In this document: one piece after another, positions 13,102 through 18,826 of the stretch | Numbering within the stretch: the stretch's first letter is position 1 | Layout of the letters: each line of letters begins with the position of its first letter | Program-made: the position numbers and the translations under genes | IMG/VR virus record: IMGVR_UViG_3300044630_000903 | Span: 1 to 24,854 of that record | Length of the DNA stretch: 24,854 nucleotides | Strand: one strand, 5' to 3' | From: a virus | The notes under the pieces: generated by a model | Seen by the model: only the letters and a program-made list of their open reading frames with translations | What the model was told of the DNA's origin: nothing | Database searches by the model: none

Positions 13102-13409
13102 TATGACCACAATCCTTGCATTGAGTATCGGCTGGAACCTTCAAAGTTTCCATTCATGAAACCATTACGGAACATGACTGGTGCCCCAGAAATCCACGAA
13201 CGGTAGGACGGGGCGTACCTACTTGTGTTTAGAATGTCACGAATTCCCTGCTCTTGTTTGGCAAACCCACGTGATTCAGGGAACAACTCTTGAGGCACCA
13301 CTGGACGAATCTGTCTAATGGTGTCAGGGTCAGAGATAGCGTTCTGCAACGCCATGTCTGTGAGCATCTCCTGTCGGGATTGCCAAGGCTTATAGGGAAC
13401 TTGAGGCAT
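13101..13409 (-). CDS. Hypothetical protein, 102 aa
   Basis: Sequence MPQVPYKPWQSRQEML, a helical segment to about residue 35, a Pro/Glu region, then a Gly/Asn/Phe/Met-rich tail (APVMFRNGFMNGNFEG) ending in QGLWS. GGAAG lies six bases before ATG 13409. The stop overlaps the start of the 608-residue disordered protein (TAATG), so the pair is translated together and may interact. No family is recognised. The aromatic Gly/Asn-rich tail resembles surfaces of structural proteins, but this is only an impression. Confidence 0.68.
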   Translation of the reverse strand: MPQVPYKPWQSRQEMLTDMALQNAISDPDTIRQIRPVVPQELFPESRGFAKQEQGIRDILNTSRYAPSYRSWISGAPVMFRNGFMNGNFEGSSRYSMQGLWS

Positions 13410-13412
13410 TAA

Positions 13413-13610
13413 TTACTTCCATTGGTGTTTCATAGTTGCCATACCCCATTCATTTTCGCAAGGTTCTCCTTGCCAAGGGCTGTCATCTGAATAAAACTCA
13501 TTTTGTTTAATGCCACAAACTTCGCAGGTCTTGTTTGACCTGGCAACCTTACGGTTAGGGTGGTGTGCTTTATCTTCGGCAGATGTGCCATCGTCACGTG
13601 GTCCAGCCAT
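13413..13610 (-). CDS. MAGPRDDG-tagged zinc-finger-like protein, 65 aa
   Basis: The first 24 residues (MAGPRDDGTSAEDKAHHPNR then KVAR) match the start of the 14121-13852 gene at 20 of 24 positions. The remaining 40 residues are different and carry C29-x2-C32, C51 and H62, a plausible single zinc site (TCEVCG... PCENEW... KHQWK). The shared part thus looks like a detachable N-terminal tag fused to a small metal-binding module. The start overlaps the upstream stop (TAATG). Function is unknown. Confidence 0.72.
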   Translation of the reverse strand: MAGPRDDGTSAEDKAHHPNRKVARSNKTCEVCGIKQNEFYSDDSPWQGEPCENEWGMATMKHQWK

Positions 13611-13614
13611 TAGT
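13582..13614 (-). repeat. 33-bp identical repeat, copy 2 of MAGPRDDG module
   Basis: These 33 bases are identical to 14093-14125. They cover the TAATG stop/start junction and the first ten codons of the tag. Similarity continues more weakly through codon 24. Exact identity including wobble positions points to recent duplication, gene conversion, or selection on the DNA or RNA itself. Confidence 0.85.
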
Positions 13615-13852
13615 CTCTCCTATTTACAATAATGTCAGCAGGGTCAACGCCCTGATAACTTAAGTTTAAAACTTCATCATCGTTGTATGGGTTGCTATCG
13701 TACTTATCCCACATGCGCTCAGTGACACTTCCAATAAGATGGTCGTCATCCCACGGCATGTTCATAATGGGTTTCCACATTGGTGTAGGTTCGTGCCCAC
13801 CATGGGAGGTGTTAGGATTACCAACTGAGCGTCCTTTATGGTCTGTTGCCAT
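13610..13852 (-). CDS. MATDHKGR-tagged hypothetical protein, 80 aa
   Basis: The tag MATDHKGRSVGNPNTSHGGH-EPTP is nearly the same as in the 11049-10639 gene. The 56-residue body (MWKPIMNMPWDDDHLIGSVT... NRRD) is acidic, with several Trp and Met, and unrelated to the other. It is sandwiched between the two MAGPRDDG-tagged genes with TAATG overlaps at both ends, so the two tag families alternate. No known domain. The body might be a short binding peptide carried by the tag. Confidence 0.72.
   Translation of the reverse strand: MATDHKGRSVGNPNTSHGGHEPTPMWKPIMNMPWDDDHLIGSVTERMWDKYDSNPYNDDEVLNLSYQGVDPADIIVNRRD
13793..13852 (-). repeat. 60-bp tag repeat, copy 1 of MATDHKGR module
   Basis: Partner of 10990-11049 (52 of 60 identical by eye). 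The two copies lie 2.8 kb apart in the same orientation, with the disordered-protein gene and three short genes between them. Homologous recombination between the copies could delete or swap that segment. Confidence 0.8.
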
Positions 13853-14121
13853 TAGTAATATCCTCTCTTGAGACGCTCTTCTTTGAGCGTTTGTTGCTCG
13901 TCAATGTCTTCTTGGTCCCATGGGTCCAGTTCTTCACGACCTGGATATGATTCTTCATCTAGTTCAGAAACCTTGTCTGCGATAGATGCGGCGTCAATAC
14001 CTTGCCACATTGCTTGTTGTTGAGCAATATGCTTGTCCAAGATTGCTTCACGACTAACCTTGCGACCTTGGTGGTGTGCCTTGTCCTCAGGGGATGTGCC
14101 ATCGTCACGTGGTCCAGCCAT
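13852..14121 (-). CDS. MAGPRDDG-tagged helical protein, 89 aa
   Basis: The start is set at ATG 14121, which overlaps the upstream stop (TAATG) and aligns with the start of its paralogue at 13610; the frame runs five codons further. After the tag (MAGPRDDGTSPEDKAHHQGR) the body is charged and largely helical: an Ala/Gln-rich helix (25-50), an acidic stretch with Tyr-Pro-Gly and DPWDQEDIDEQQ, and a basic end KRGYY. No motif is recognised. It differs completely from the zinc-finger-like body of its tag partner. Confidence 0.72.
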   Translation of the reverse strand: MAGPRDDGTSPEDKAHHQGRKVSREAILDKHIAQQQAMWQGIDAASIADKVSELDEESYPGREELDPWDQEDIDEQQTLKEERLKRGYY

Positions 14122-14125
14122 TAGT
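14093..14125 (-). repeat. 33-bp identical repeat, copy 1 of MAGPRDDG module
   Basis: Identical to 13582-13614, including the TAAT junction before the start codon and the final codon choice of the tag's first ten residues. The copies lie 511 bp apart with the other tagged gene between them. Confidence 0.85.
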
Positions 14126-14375
14126 TTTGTCCCCATCCTCGTGAACCGATGTCTGCAGAACGGCGGTAGTAAGAGTTGCGAATAGAGTTGCTACGTGCAT
14201 CTTGAGTAGACATACCACCCTTACGCAAGTTGCGATAGTCAGCACGAACGTTAGGCATGTCACTGTTATTAATCATTGTGGTAGGACCAGTCGGATGGTC
14301 ATAGCCATAGCGACTGCGAATCATGGAGTCTTTTTCTTTGCTCCAGTCTCGGATTTCTGTTTTACCTTTGTCCAT
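14121..14375 (-). CDS. Hypothetical basic protein, 84 aa
   Basis: Lys/Arg-rich hydrophilic sequence (MDKGKTEIRDWSKEKDS ... SNSIRNSYYRRSADIGSRGWGQN) with many Ser, Asn and Tyr and no Cys or membrane segment. The positive charge would suit nucleic acid or capsid-interior binding, which is inference. It is coupled by TAATG at both ends to neighbours in the small-gene cluster. Family not recognised. Confidence 0.68.
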   Translation of the reverse strand: MDKGKTEIRDWSKEKDSMIRSRYGYDHPTGPTTMINNSDMPNVRADYRNLRKGGMSTQDARSNSIRNSYYRRSADIGSRGWGQN

Positions 14376-14758
14376 TATCGTGCATCCTTAAATAATCCAC
14401 TGACTGCATCTAGCACAGCATCTTTCTGAATACGGTTTTGTTCTTGCTCATACTCAGTTGGTGCCCATTCAATACCACGGTTACGGCGAGTGTGGTCAAG
14501 AGGACCAGTTGCTTCGTCATAAGAAACACCGCTTCCATAGTTGGTGAAGTCCATTGGTGACTCATCTTCAATCATGTCAACAGTTACACGTTCTCCTGTT
14601 GGAATGGAACTTCCAGGGTAGTCCTCACGTGTGTCATTAAGAACAGCGTATGAAGGGTCAAGGGCACGGACAAGTGCTGATGGACCACCTAAACGACCAG
14701 GGTGGTTTGCACGGTCTTCGTGACTCTTACTATGTACGGATGGGATGGGGCGTCTCAT
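14375..14758 (-). CDS. Hypothetical protein with degenerate HPGR tag, 127 aa
   Basis: The start is set at ATG 14758, six bases after GGAG; the longer TTG-started frame overlaps the previous gene and is rejected. The N-terminus MRRPIPSVHSKSHEDRANHP-GRLGG contains S-x-E-D-x-A-x-H-P-G-R, the same pattern as the second half of the MAGPRDDG tag (EDKAHHPNRK). It may therefore be a diverged third member. The body is acidic and mixed, with a helical end (EYEQEQNRIQKDAVLDAVSGLF). No domain is recognised. Confidence 0.7.
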   Translation of the reverse strand: MRRPIPSVHSKSHEDRANHPGRLGGPSALVRALDPSYAVLNDTREDYPGSSIPTGERVTVDMIEDESPMDFTNYGSGVSYDEATGPLDHTRRNRGIEWAPTEYEQEQNRIQKDAVLDAVSGLFKDAR

Positions 14759-14760
14759 TA

Positions 14761-15249
14761 CTATCTCCAAGCAGGCATGAGGCTTTTAAAATAAGCACGG
14801 CGGGCAGGGTTAATTTCTGCTGGTACATCATCATTAGTTGGAATCCCACGGGGTCCAACCTTTCCATCATTTGTTAAACGTACAGGCTCTGCACCTGGTG
14901 GTGAGAACTTCTTACCTTGAGATTGTAAGATAAGACCTGTGTTGTTGTTAAATTCGTTAGGCCACAGGTAATCACCAGGATTGATGCGTTCACCTTTGTG
15001 GACACCACGACTGTACTGACGAGCGTTGTTTCGGCTAAGTGTTCCTAGCAACTTATCTTGTCGGCGGTTTGCCGACATTGTGCCTAGGTAACCATCGGGG
15101 TGGACGGTATCTGGTTGAGAGCGATAGCCAGAAAGTAACTCATCTTTAGATGAGCGCCACACTGGTGCTGGTCCGTATGCTCCTGTAGGGTCAGAGTTAG
15201 GATTATCGGAAGGATTAGTCCAAGATGTGAACGTTGATTGCTGAGCCAT
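14761..15249 (-). CDS. Hypothetical protein, 162 aa
   Basis: A polar, Asn/Pro/Gly/Ser-rich protein (MAQQSTFTSWTNPSDNPNSD...) with regions GYLGTMSANRRQDKLLGTL (54-72), NNTGLILQSQGKKF (100-113) and a basic end RRAYFKSLMPAWR. No membrane segment or cysteine. The start overlaps the upstream stop by one base (TGATG). It has the feel of a structural or accessory virion protein, but no homology can be claimed. Confidence 0.7.
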   Translation of the reverse strand: MAQQSTFTSWTNPSDNPNSDPTGAYGPAPVWRSSKDELLSGYRSQPDTVHPDGYLGTMSANRRQDKLLGTLSRNNARQYSRGVHKGERINPGDYLWPNEFNNNTGLILQSQGKKFSPPGAEPVRLTNDGKVGPRGIPTNDDVPAEINPARRAYFKSLMPAWR

Positions 15250-15452
15250 CAGTAATCTTCCTCATCTTCCTGTGGACGTCTACTGTCCATAAACTTGTTT
15301 ACAGCGTGGTAAGCCGCCGCACCTGCAAGAGCACCCACTGGACCACCCATTACTTGTGCGCCAATAAGAGCGCCTGCTCCTACCCACATGGCATTACGAA
15401 CCTTGTGATGGTCCATTCCATGACCTTCATCAAAAAAACCTCTGCGAGCCAT
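15249..15452 (-). CDS. Small glycine-zipper membrane-like protein, 67 aa
   Basis: Residues 20-50 (NAMWVGAGALIGAQVMGG then PVGALAGAAAYHAV) are hydrophobic with Gly/Ala every three to four positions. This is the glycine-zipper pattern of small membrane-associated proteins, capable of one long or two short helices. The N-terminus is basic with several His, and the C-terminus is acidic (RRPQEDEEDY). GGAGG lies nine bases before ATG 15452. In a phage this could be a holin-like, membrane-anchored or ejected protein. No holin call is made because there is no lysis gene beside it. Confidence 0.72.
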   Translation of the reverse strand: MARRGFFDEGHGMDHHKVRNAMWVGAGALIGAQVMGGPVGALAGAAAYHAVNKFMDSRRPQEDEEDY

Positions 15453-15589
15453 TAGCGCAAACCTCCAGCAGACGGACCGCCTAGCAAACCACCTTGACCG
15501 CCACCGACAAGCCCAACAGGACGTGGCTGTTCCTTGGCTTTACGATACTTACCTGCAGTAGGTCGGCGTGATGGTTTACGGGTTGCCAT
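15452..15589 (-). CDS. Basic Gly-rich miniprotein, 45 aa
   Basis: An open frame from ATG 15589 encodes MATRKPSRRPTAGKYRKAKE, then Pro and a Gly-rich tail (LVGGGQGGLLGGPSAGGLR). The first half is strongly basic and the second flexible. It starts three bases after the preceding stop and ends with TAATG into the membrane-like gene. Its fit at both junctions and its exact filling of a 140-base gap argue it is translated. Possibly binds nucleic acid or the capsid interior. No family is recognised. Confidence 0.62.
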   Translation of the reverse strand: MATRKPSRRPTAGKYRKAKEQPRPVGLVGGGQGGLLGGPSAGGLR

Positions 15590-15592
15590 TAA

Positions 15593-16018
15593 CTACTGAT
15601 AGTTCCTGTCATGGTACTTAGCAGGGGTGTCTTCCATAGGAGCACCAGGAATTCCATAGTGAACTTTGGGGTCATACTTAGAAATAGTTCCGCTATGTCC
15701 TAGTTCACGACTAAATGCATAACGGTCACCTACATTCATAAGACCTGCTCTGAAATCCTCTGTGTCATGAACAACATGAGAATCTGTTTCACCACCTTCA
15801 GTTGATTCAGCAGAAAAGAAGTATGAGCGAGGTTGTCCATCACCTCCTGTTGAACCCAAGAATGTACCTACGGTGTCAACACCTCCACGTCCTTGAAGTG
15901 GGTGTGCTTGTGTGCGAGTCATTCCTTCTTCGCCATGTTTTTCTACATGAGCATTGTCTCCACGACCTGCTCCTGCTCCACCACGCATGGTTTGACGCCT
16001 ACCTCTAAATGTTGTCAT
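15593..16018 (-). CDS. Hypothetical protein, 141 aa
   Basis: The N-terminus is Arg/Gly-rich (MTTFRGRRQTMRGGAGAGRG) and probably disordered. Residues 40-120 look more ordered, with GVDTVGTFLGSTGG, SYFFSAESTEGGETDSHVV and DRYAFSRELGHSGTISKYDP. The end is His/Tyr-rich. It comes seven bases after the SpoVS-like gene and leads the run of small genes. No family is recognised. The Arg/Gly start echoes the RG motifs of the large disordered protein. Confidence 0.68.
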   Translation of the reverse strand: MTTFRGRRQTMRGGAGAGRGDNAHVEKHGEEGMTRTQAHPLQGRGGVDTVGTFLGSTGGDGQPRSYFFSAESTEGGETDSHVVHDTEDFRAGLMNVGDRYAFSRELGHSGTISKYDPKVHYGIPGAPMEDTPAKYHDRNYQ

Positions 16019-16025
16019 GATTTAC

Positions 16026-16316
16026 CTACTTAATCTGGGGTTTAAAAGAAATAGCAGAGATGGGTTCCCCATTCTCTCCCATGATGTCATCAAAGCCAAT
16101 GACAAATGACAGGTCAATTCCACGGGGAGCCACGAAGCCACGTGCAATAGCGGCGGCTTTAGCGGCTTGGTTCACGGCTGATGCGCCGATAGCCCTCATC
16201 TTAGGAGTCTGGCCTGAGTTAATGGCACGAGCCATAATAGAACCCACTGATTGGGGGTTGCTTGAGCCTGACACCTTAAGGACATCTTCAATGTTGGTGG
16301 TCAATTCTTGTGACAT
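16026..16316 (-). CDS. SpoVS-like (Alba-type) protein
   Basis: The 96-residue product aligns over nearly its whole length with stage V sporulation protein S. DVLKVSGSSNPQSVGSIMARAI (11-32) and KMRAIGASAVNQAAKAAAIARGFVAPRGIDL (39-69) keep the family's most conserved blocks: L-K-V-S, A-I-G-A, N-Q-A-K-A, A-I-A-R-G-F-V-A-P-G. SpoVS is about 86 residues with an Alba-like fold thought to bind nucleic acid or other ligands; its role in Bacillus sporulation is genetic rather than biochemical. Here it has ten extra N-terminal residues. AGGAG lies six bases before ATG 16316. In a phage it may coat DNA or RNA or act in regulation; it precedes the tag-bearing gene cluster. Confidence 0.9.
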   Translation of the reverse strand: MSQELTTNIEDVLKVSGSSNPQSVGSIMARAINSGQTPKMRAIGASAVNQAAKAAAIARGFVAPRGIDLSFVIGFDDIMGENGEPISAISFKPQIK

Positions 16317-16350
16317 GGGGTGCTCCTGTTAGAACTTGTACCCCTTTATT

Positions 16351-16716
16351 TTAGGTGTAGTCAGCCTCTGATAACAGTTCGGTGAAGTCTTGCAATCTCA
16401 TCACAACGTAGGACTCACCTAACGCTTTTTCACCCTTACCAGGTCTCTTCACAACTAGTGCAGGAACTGCCCCACCAAGTCGTTCAGCCTGTTCTACAGT
16501 GTCGTTAAGCCACTGGCTAAGTTGGAAGGACTTTTGGTTCTTGCACTGAACTGCTACTTTACGAAGAGTCGTCTTACGAGCAATCCCGTTAATATCCCCA
16601 GTGTCGTTGCCACCAGAAAGTGCAGGACGGTGTGCATGGATAAACCCCTTATTAATTAAATAGTCTCTAACAAGTACCTCAAAGGATGTTCCTTTGGCTT
16701 TGTTCTTGTTACCCAC
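16351..16716 (-). CDS. Hjc-like Holliday junction resolvase (PD-(D/E)XK)
   Basis: The start is GTG 16716, with GGGGAG seven bases upstream. The longer frame from 16743 conflicts with the microprotein and lacks a site. The 121 residues show the archaeal-type resolvase pattern: KGTSFE with E13 in the first helix, GGNDTGDI with D41, and VAVQCKNQ with Q57-x-K59, followed by a helix (SQWLNDTVEQAERL) and a strand ALVVKRPGK. These form one PD-(D/E)XK active site. Such enzymes cleave four-way DNA junctions, useful for resolving replication and recombination intermediates before packaging. A second, different nuclease of this type lies at 18816-19145. Confidence 0.82.
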   Translation of the reverse strand: MGNKNKAKGTSFEVLVRDYLINKGFIHAHRPALSGGNDTGDINGIARKTTLRKVAVQCKNQKSFQLSQWLNDTVEQAERLGGAVPALVVKRPGKGEKALGESYVVMRLQDFTELLSEADYT

Positions 16717-16792
16717 GTAGTTTCTCCCCAATGAGAATACCACATACGAAGATAGAGAATAGATAGATTACTTGGACAATGAACTCACCCAT
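16709..16792 (-). CDS. Putative 27-aa single-pass membrane microprotein
   Basis: ATG 16792 overlaps the previous stop (TAATG) and opens a 27-residue frame, MGEFIVQVIYLFSIFVCGIL then IGEKLRG. It is one hydrophobic helix with a charged end, and it stops inside the start region of the resolvase (8-bp overlap, GTGGGTAA). It accounts for a 75-bp gap that otherwise holds nothing. Being so short it could be chance, but the coupled start, the in-register hydrophobic composition and the overlap at the far end support translation. Confidence 0.5.
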   Translation of the reverse strand: MGEFIVQVIYLFSIFVCGILIGEKLRG

Positions 16793-16935
16793 TAGTAATC
16801 ACACACCATGTCTGTCCATTGAGTGGGGTCTGCATCGTAGCAGTTGTCATAACTAGATTCGCTTGAACCACCCAGCCACAACAATACGAGGATTATTCCA
16901 ATAATCCACCAGATGAGATTGGAATCGTCAGTCAC
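16792..16935 (-). CDS. Small single-pass membrane protein, 47 aa
   Basis: From GTG 16935, which overlaps the upstream stop region and has AGGA ten bases before it, the product has a short polar start. A transmembrane helix LIWWIIGIILVLLWLGG (7-23) follows, then an acidic, Cys-containing tail (SYDNCYDADPTQWTDMVCDY). ATG 16962 is an alternative start giving 56 residues. Two tail cysteines (C32, C45) could form a disulfide if the tail is outside the membrane. Paired with the 27-residue membrane microprotein it might act in lysis or host membrane change; this is inference. Confidence 0.6.
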   Translation of the reverse strand: MTDDSNLIWWIIGIILVLLWLGGSSESSYDNCYDADPTQWTDMVCDY

Positions 16936-17185
16936 CGCAGTACCGTCCTGGTGGGTAAACATCTTTAGGATTTGCTGTTCCCTGATTAACAAGGTTAACC
17001 ATATGGGTAACGCTTTCTTCAACACGTTCAGCAAAGGACTTTTCCTTAGGCTGTAGTTCTTCCAGTTGTTTCTTCAATGCGTCACGCTCTTCGGTGATAC
17101 GCATTATCTCAACTTGAAGTTCACGGATTGTTGCTTCTTGTTCTGACACTTTTTCTTCCAATGCTTCTATTAGTTCTTCGCTCAT
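16928..17185 (-). CDS. Coiled-coil protein, 85 aa
   Basis: The start is ATG 17185, six bases after AGAGG and overlapping the preceding stop (TAATG); the in-frame ATG at 17200 lacks this. Residues 3-50 are a strong heptad coiled coil (ALEEKVSEQEATIRELQVEI, then LKKQLEEL). A second helix with VEESVTHMVNLVNQG follows, and an unusual end VYPPGRYCGD. It directly follows another coiled-coil miniprotein and may pair with it. No family is recognised. Confidence 0.7.
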   Translation of the reverse strand: MSEELIEALEEKVSEQEATIRELQVEIMRITEERDALKKQLEELQPKEKSFAERVEESVTHMVNLVNQGTANPKDVYPPGRYCGD

Positions 17186-17304
17186 TAGTACCCTCTCCAT
17201 TTCGTAAGTTCTGCTTTTAGTCTTTCTATCTCAAGAAGTAATTCCTTGCAATAGGCTTGTAGTTTTTCAACTTGCTCTTTGAGATTACTTTCTGACTTTT
17301 GCAT
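17185..17304 (-). CDS. Coiled-coil miniprotein, 39 aa
   Basis: ATG 17304 with AGGTGA five bases upstream encodes MQKSESNLKEQVEKLQAYCK, then ELLLEIERLKAELTKWRGY. This is one continuous helix with Leu/Val/Ile at heptad spacing. It overlaps the end of the winged-helix gene by 20 bp and ends with TAATG into the 85-residue coiled-coil gene. It is too short for most gene finders, but it has a ribosome site, coupling and clear periodicity. A heterodimer with the next protein is a reasonable guess. Confidence 0.62.
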   Translation of the reverse strand: MQKSESNLKEQVEKLQAYCKELLLEIERLKAELTKWRGY

Positions 17305-17566
17305 ACTCACCTACGTATGGCTTTGCGGTAAGACGCAGGTATTCAGAACCCTTTGGAGTGATAGCCCAACTGTCATCTCCAACTCTTGACACCAATTCCA
17401 AACGCTCTAATGTTTGGAAACAACGGCGAGCCTCATAAGGACTCTTAAAACGTTTAGGAGCAAGAGCAACTACCATGTTTGGGGTAGCAGGTTTCCCTCT
17501 ACGCATTTGTGCGTACTTAAGAGTTGTATCTGAAATGCCGTTTTTGCTGAAGTGTTCTTTTATCAT
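17285..17566 (-). CDS. Small winged-helix-like DNA-binding protein
   Basis: A 93-residue protein. The central part PYEARRCFQTLERLELVSRV then GDDSWAITPKGSEYLR (43-78) has the helix-helix-strand-turn-strand pattern of a winged helix, with a wing of the type S-W-A-I-T-P-K-G as in PadR/MarR-like proteins. The N-terminal helices are basic. It probably binds DNA as a regulator or replication accessory. The start overlaps the upstream stop (ATGA). The exact family is uncertain. Confidence 0.66.
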   Translation of the reverse strand: MIKEHFSKNGISDTTLKYAQMRRGKPATPNMVVALAPKRFKSPYEARRCFQTLERLELVSRVGDDSWAITPKGSEYLRLTAKPYVGEYAKVRK

Positions 17567-18057
17567 GCTGTGTACCTTGCTTGTCTACGTTCCTGTGGTG
17601 CCATTGAAATACGGCGACTAAGTTCCCGACTGAGAACCTGTGCGCTACGCTCACAACGGTCAAATACAGACTCTGTTAATTTTCTAATTGCACGTGCTTG
17701 TGAGTACTCTTCCAAAGCCTCAATGACATCGGGGTCAGTATCTCTACGTGCTTTAGCAAGGGTAACAGTATCTCCCTTGTTTCCCTCTCCCCACTGTTCA
17801 ATCAACTTCGTTGACTCTGTGAACTTATGGGAGTTAGCGGAGCGTTCTTCTACAATCTCTGCAATGACCAGTTCTGCCTTTGCGTAAGAACCCCATGCAA
17901 TGAATTCACGGTACAACTCCATTAACTCAGAGTCAGGCATGTCATCAATGTACGGTGGTAATTCTGGGAGTTCTCCTCTGGGTTTATCAGGGAGGGAGAA
18001 CTTATTGAGGAAGTCCCCCATCATTGGTAACTTCGGCGCTAGTGGATGGTTCATCAT
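17563..18057 (-). CDS. Hypothetical helical protein, 164 aa
   Basis: The start is placed at ATG 18057, with GGAAGG just upstream; ATG 18054 is equally possible and 18075 is the longest frame. Residues 35-60 (DDMPDSELMELYREFIAWGS) begin a mostly helical body. It has a conserved-looking VEERSANSHKFTES segment (75-88), then KARRDTDPDVIEALEEYSQA and an Arg-rich end (RELSRRISMAPQERRQARY). No catalytic motif is seen. Its 5' end overlaps the Cas4-like nuclease gene by 56 bp, and its stop overlaps the winged-helix start, so it probably belongs to the DNA-processing group. Confidence 0.7.
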   Translation of the reverse strand: MMNHPLAPKLPMMGDFLNKFSLPDKPRGELPELPPYIDDMPDSELMELYREFIAWGSYAKAELVIAEIVEERSANSHKFTESTKLIEQWGEGNKGDTVTLAKARRDTDPDVIEALEEYSQARAIRKLTESVFDRCERSAQVLSRELSRRISMAPQERRQARYTA

Positions 18058-18826
18058 CTTCCTTCCAACATACATTTCTGTATGGACAACTCTTACAAAC
18101 TCTACTTGATGAGTCTTCTATCCAAGAAGGTCTCATCGGTGGGATGCCAGACTCTAGCCCACGAATGACTGCCTTGCAACCCGACAGGATGCTTTCAATT
18201 AAGTGTGGTTGGTACTTAACTGAGAACTCTTTTACGTCTTGTGTTGCTTTCCATTCGTAGATAAACACGGCTTCGTGAATGTCTGTTGCAAACATGTACA
18301 AGTTAACTTGACGCAAGTGAGTCATAAAAGGTTGACGAACCTTCTTCCACATCTCATCAGGTGTCGCTGAGTTAGCAAACAGGTCAGGGTCTTCTACACG
18401 AATAGTACCTGCACCTACGCTCTTAATCTCTAGGATGGCACGTCCCTTTTTATCATTGATGACACCATCAGCATGTCCCAACAACATGAACTCATCATTG
18501 GAGATTGGCAACTCTACAGTCTCTAACACACCTGCATTGGTTAGCCACGTTTGCCACTTGTTGTGGATGGCGTGACCTTCTTCAAAGATGTTGAGGGTTT
18601 GAAACGACAGTGGTCTCTCAACCTTTTCGTAACCCTTGATGGTGTACCAAGAAGAACGGGGGCACCAGTCACGCTTACAAATCTCTGATGGATGTAGATG
18701 CTTGGTATCACGTGTACTATCCAGTTGTTGTTGCATTAAATACTTTTCAGCAACAGGTACGATTCGTCCTTTAGACGTCAATGCTTTCTTGTAGTTCTGT
18801 AGGTGCCATGGCGTATCAGTCATCAT
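18002..18826 (-). CDS. Cas4/RecB-like PD-(D/E)XK exonuclease with Fe-S cysteines
   Basis: The 274 residues follow the Cas4-type order: N-terminal cysteines C50 and C55 (SEICKRDWCPRSSWY), GHAIH with H85/H88, LLGHADG with D120, LEIKS with E133-x-K135, and QVNLYMFA with Q173 and Y177. C-terminal RVCKSCPYRNVCW carries C244, C247 and C253, which with an N-terminal Cys would hold a [4Fe-4S] cluster. Such enzymes degrade DNA ends in recombination or replication. No CRISPR genes are nearby, so this is a phage recombination nuclease and not an adaptation Cas4. It overlaps the Hjc-like gene by 11 bp and follows recA, making a RecA-nuclease-resolvase group. Confidence 0.87.
   Translation of the reverse strand: MMTDTPWHLQNYKKALTSKGRIVPVAEKYLMQQQLDSTRDTKHLHPSEICKRDWCPRSSWYTIKGYEKVERPLSFQTLNIFEEGHAIHNKWQTWLTNAGVLETVELPISNDEFMLLGHADGVINDKKGRAILEIKSVGAGTIRVEDPDLFANSATPDEMWKKVRQPFMTHLRQVNLYMFATDIHEAVFIYEWKATQDVKEFSVKYQPHLIESILSGCKAVIRGLESGIPPMRPSWIEDSSSRVCKSCPYRNVCWKEDDEPSTSAEVTNDGGLPQ

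Noticed and set aside
15249-15452. Holin call for the glycine-zipper protein
   Set aside because: Hydrophobic and small, but not beside a lysis enzyme and without clear two-helix topology; left as membrane-like.
16717-16743. Longer resolvase start at GTG 16743
   Set aside because: GGGGAG lies seven bases before GTG 16716, and the conserved nuclease fold begins after that start; the longer form also covers the whole end of the microprotein.
18002-18826. Cas4 of a CRISPR adaptation module
   Set aside because: No Cas1, Cas2 or repeat array is nearby; the gene sits in a phage recombination cluster, where Cas4-like nucleases are common.
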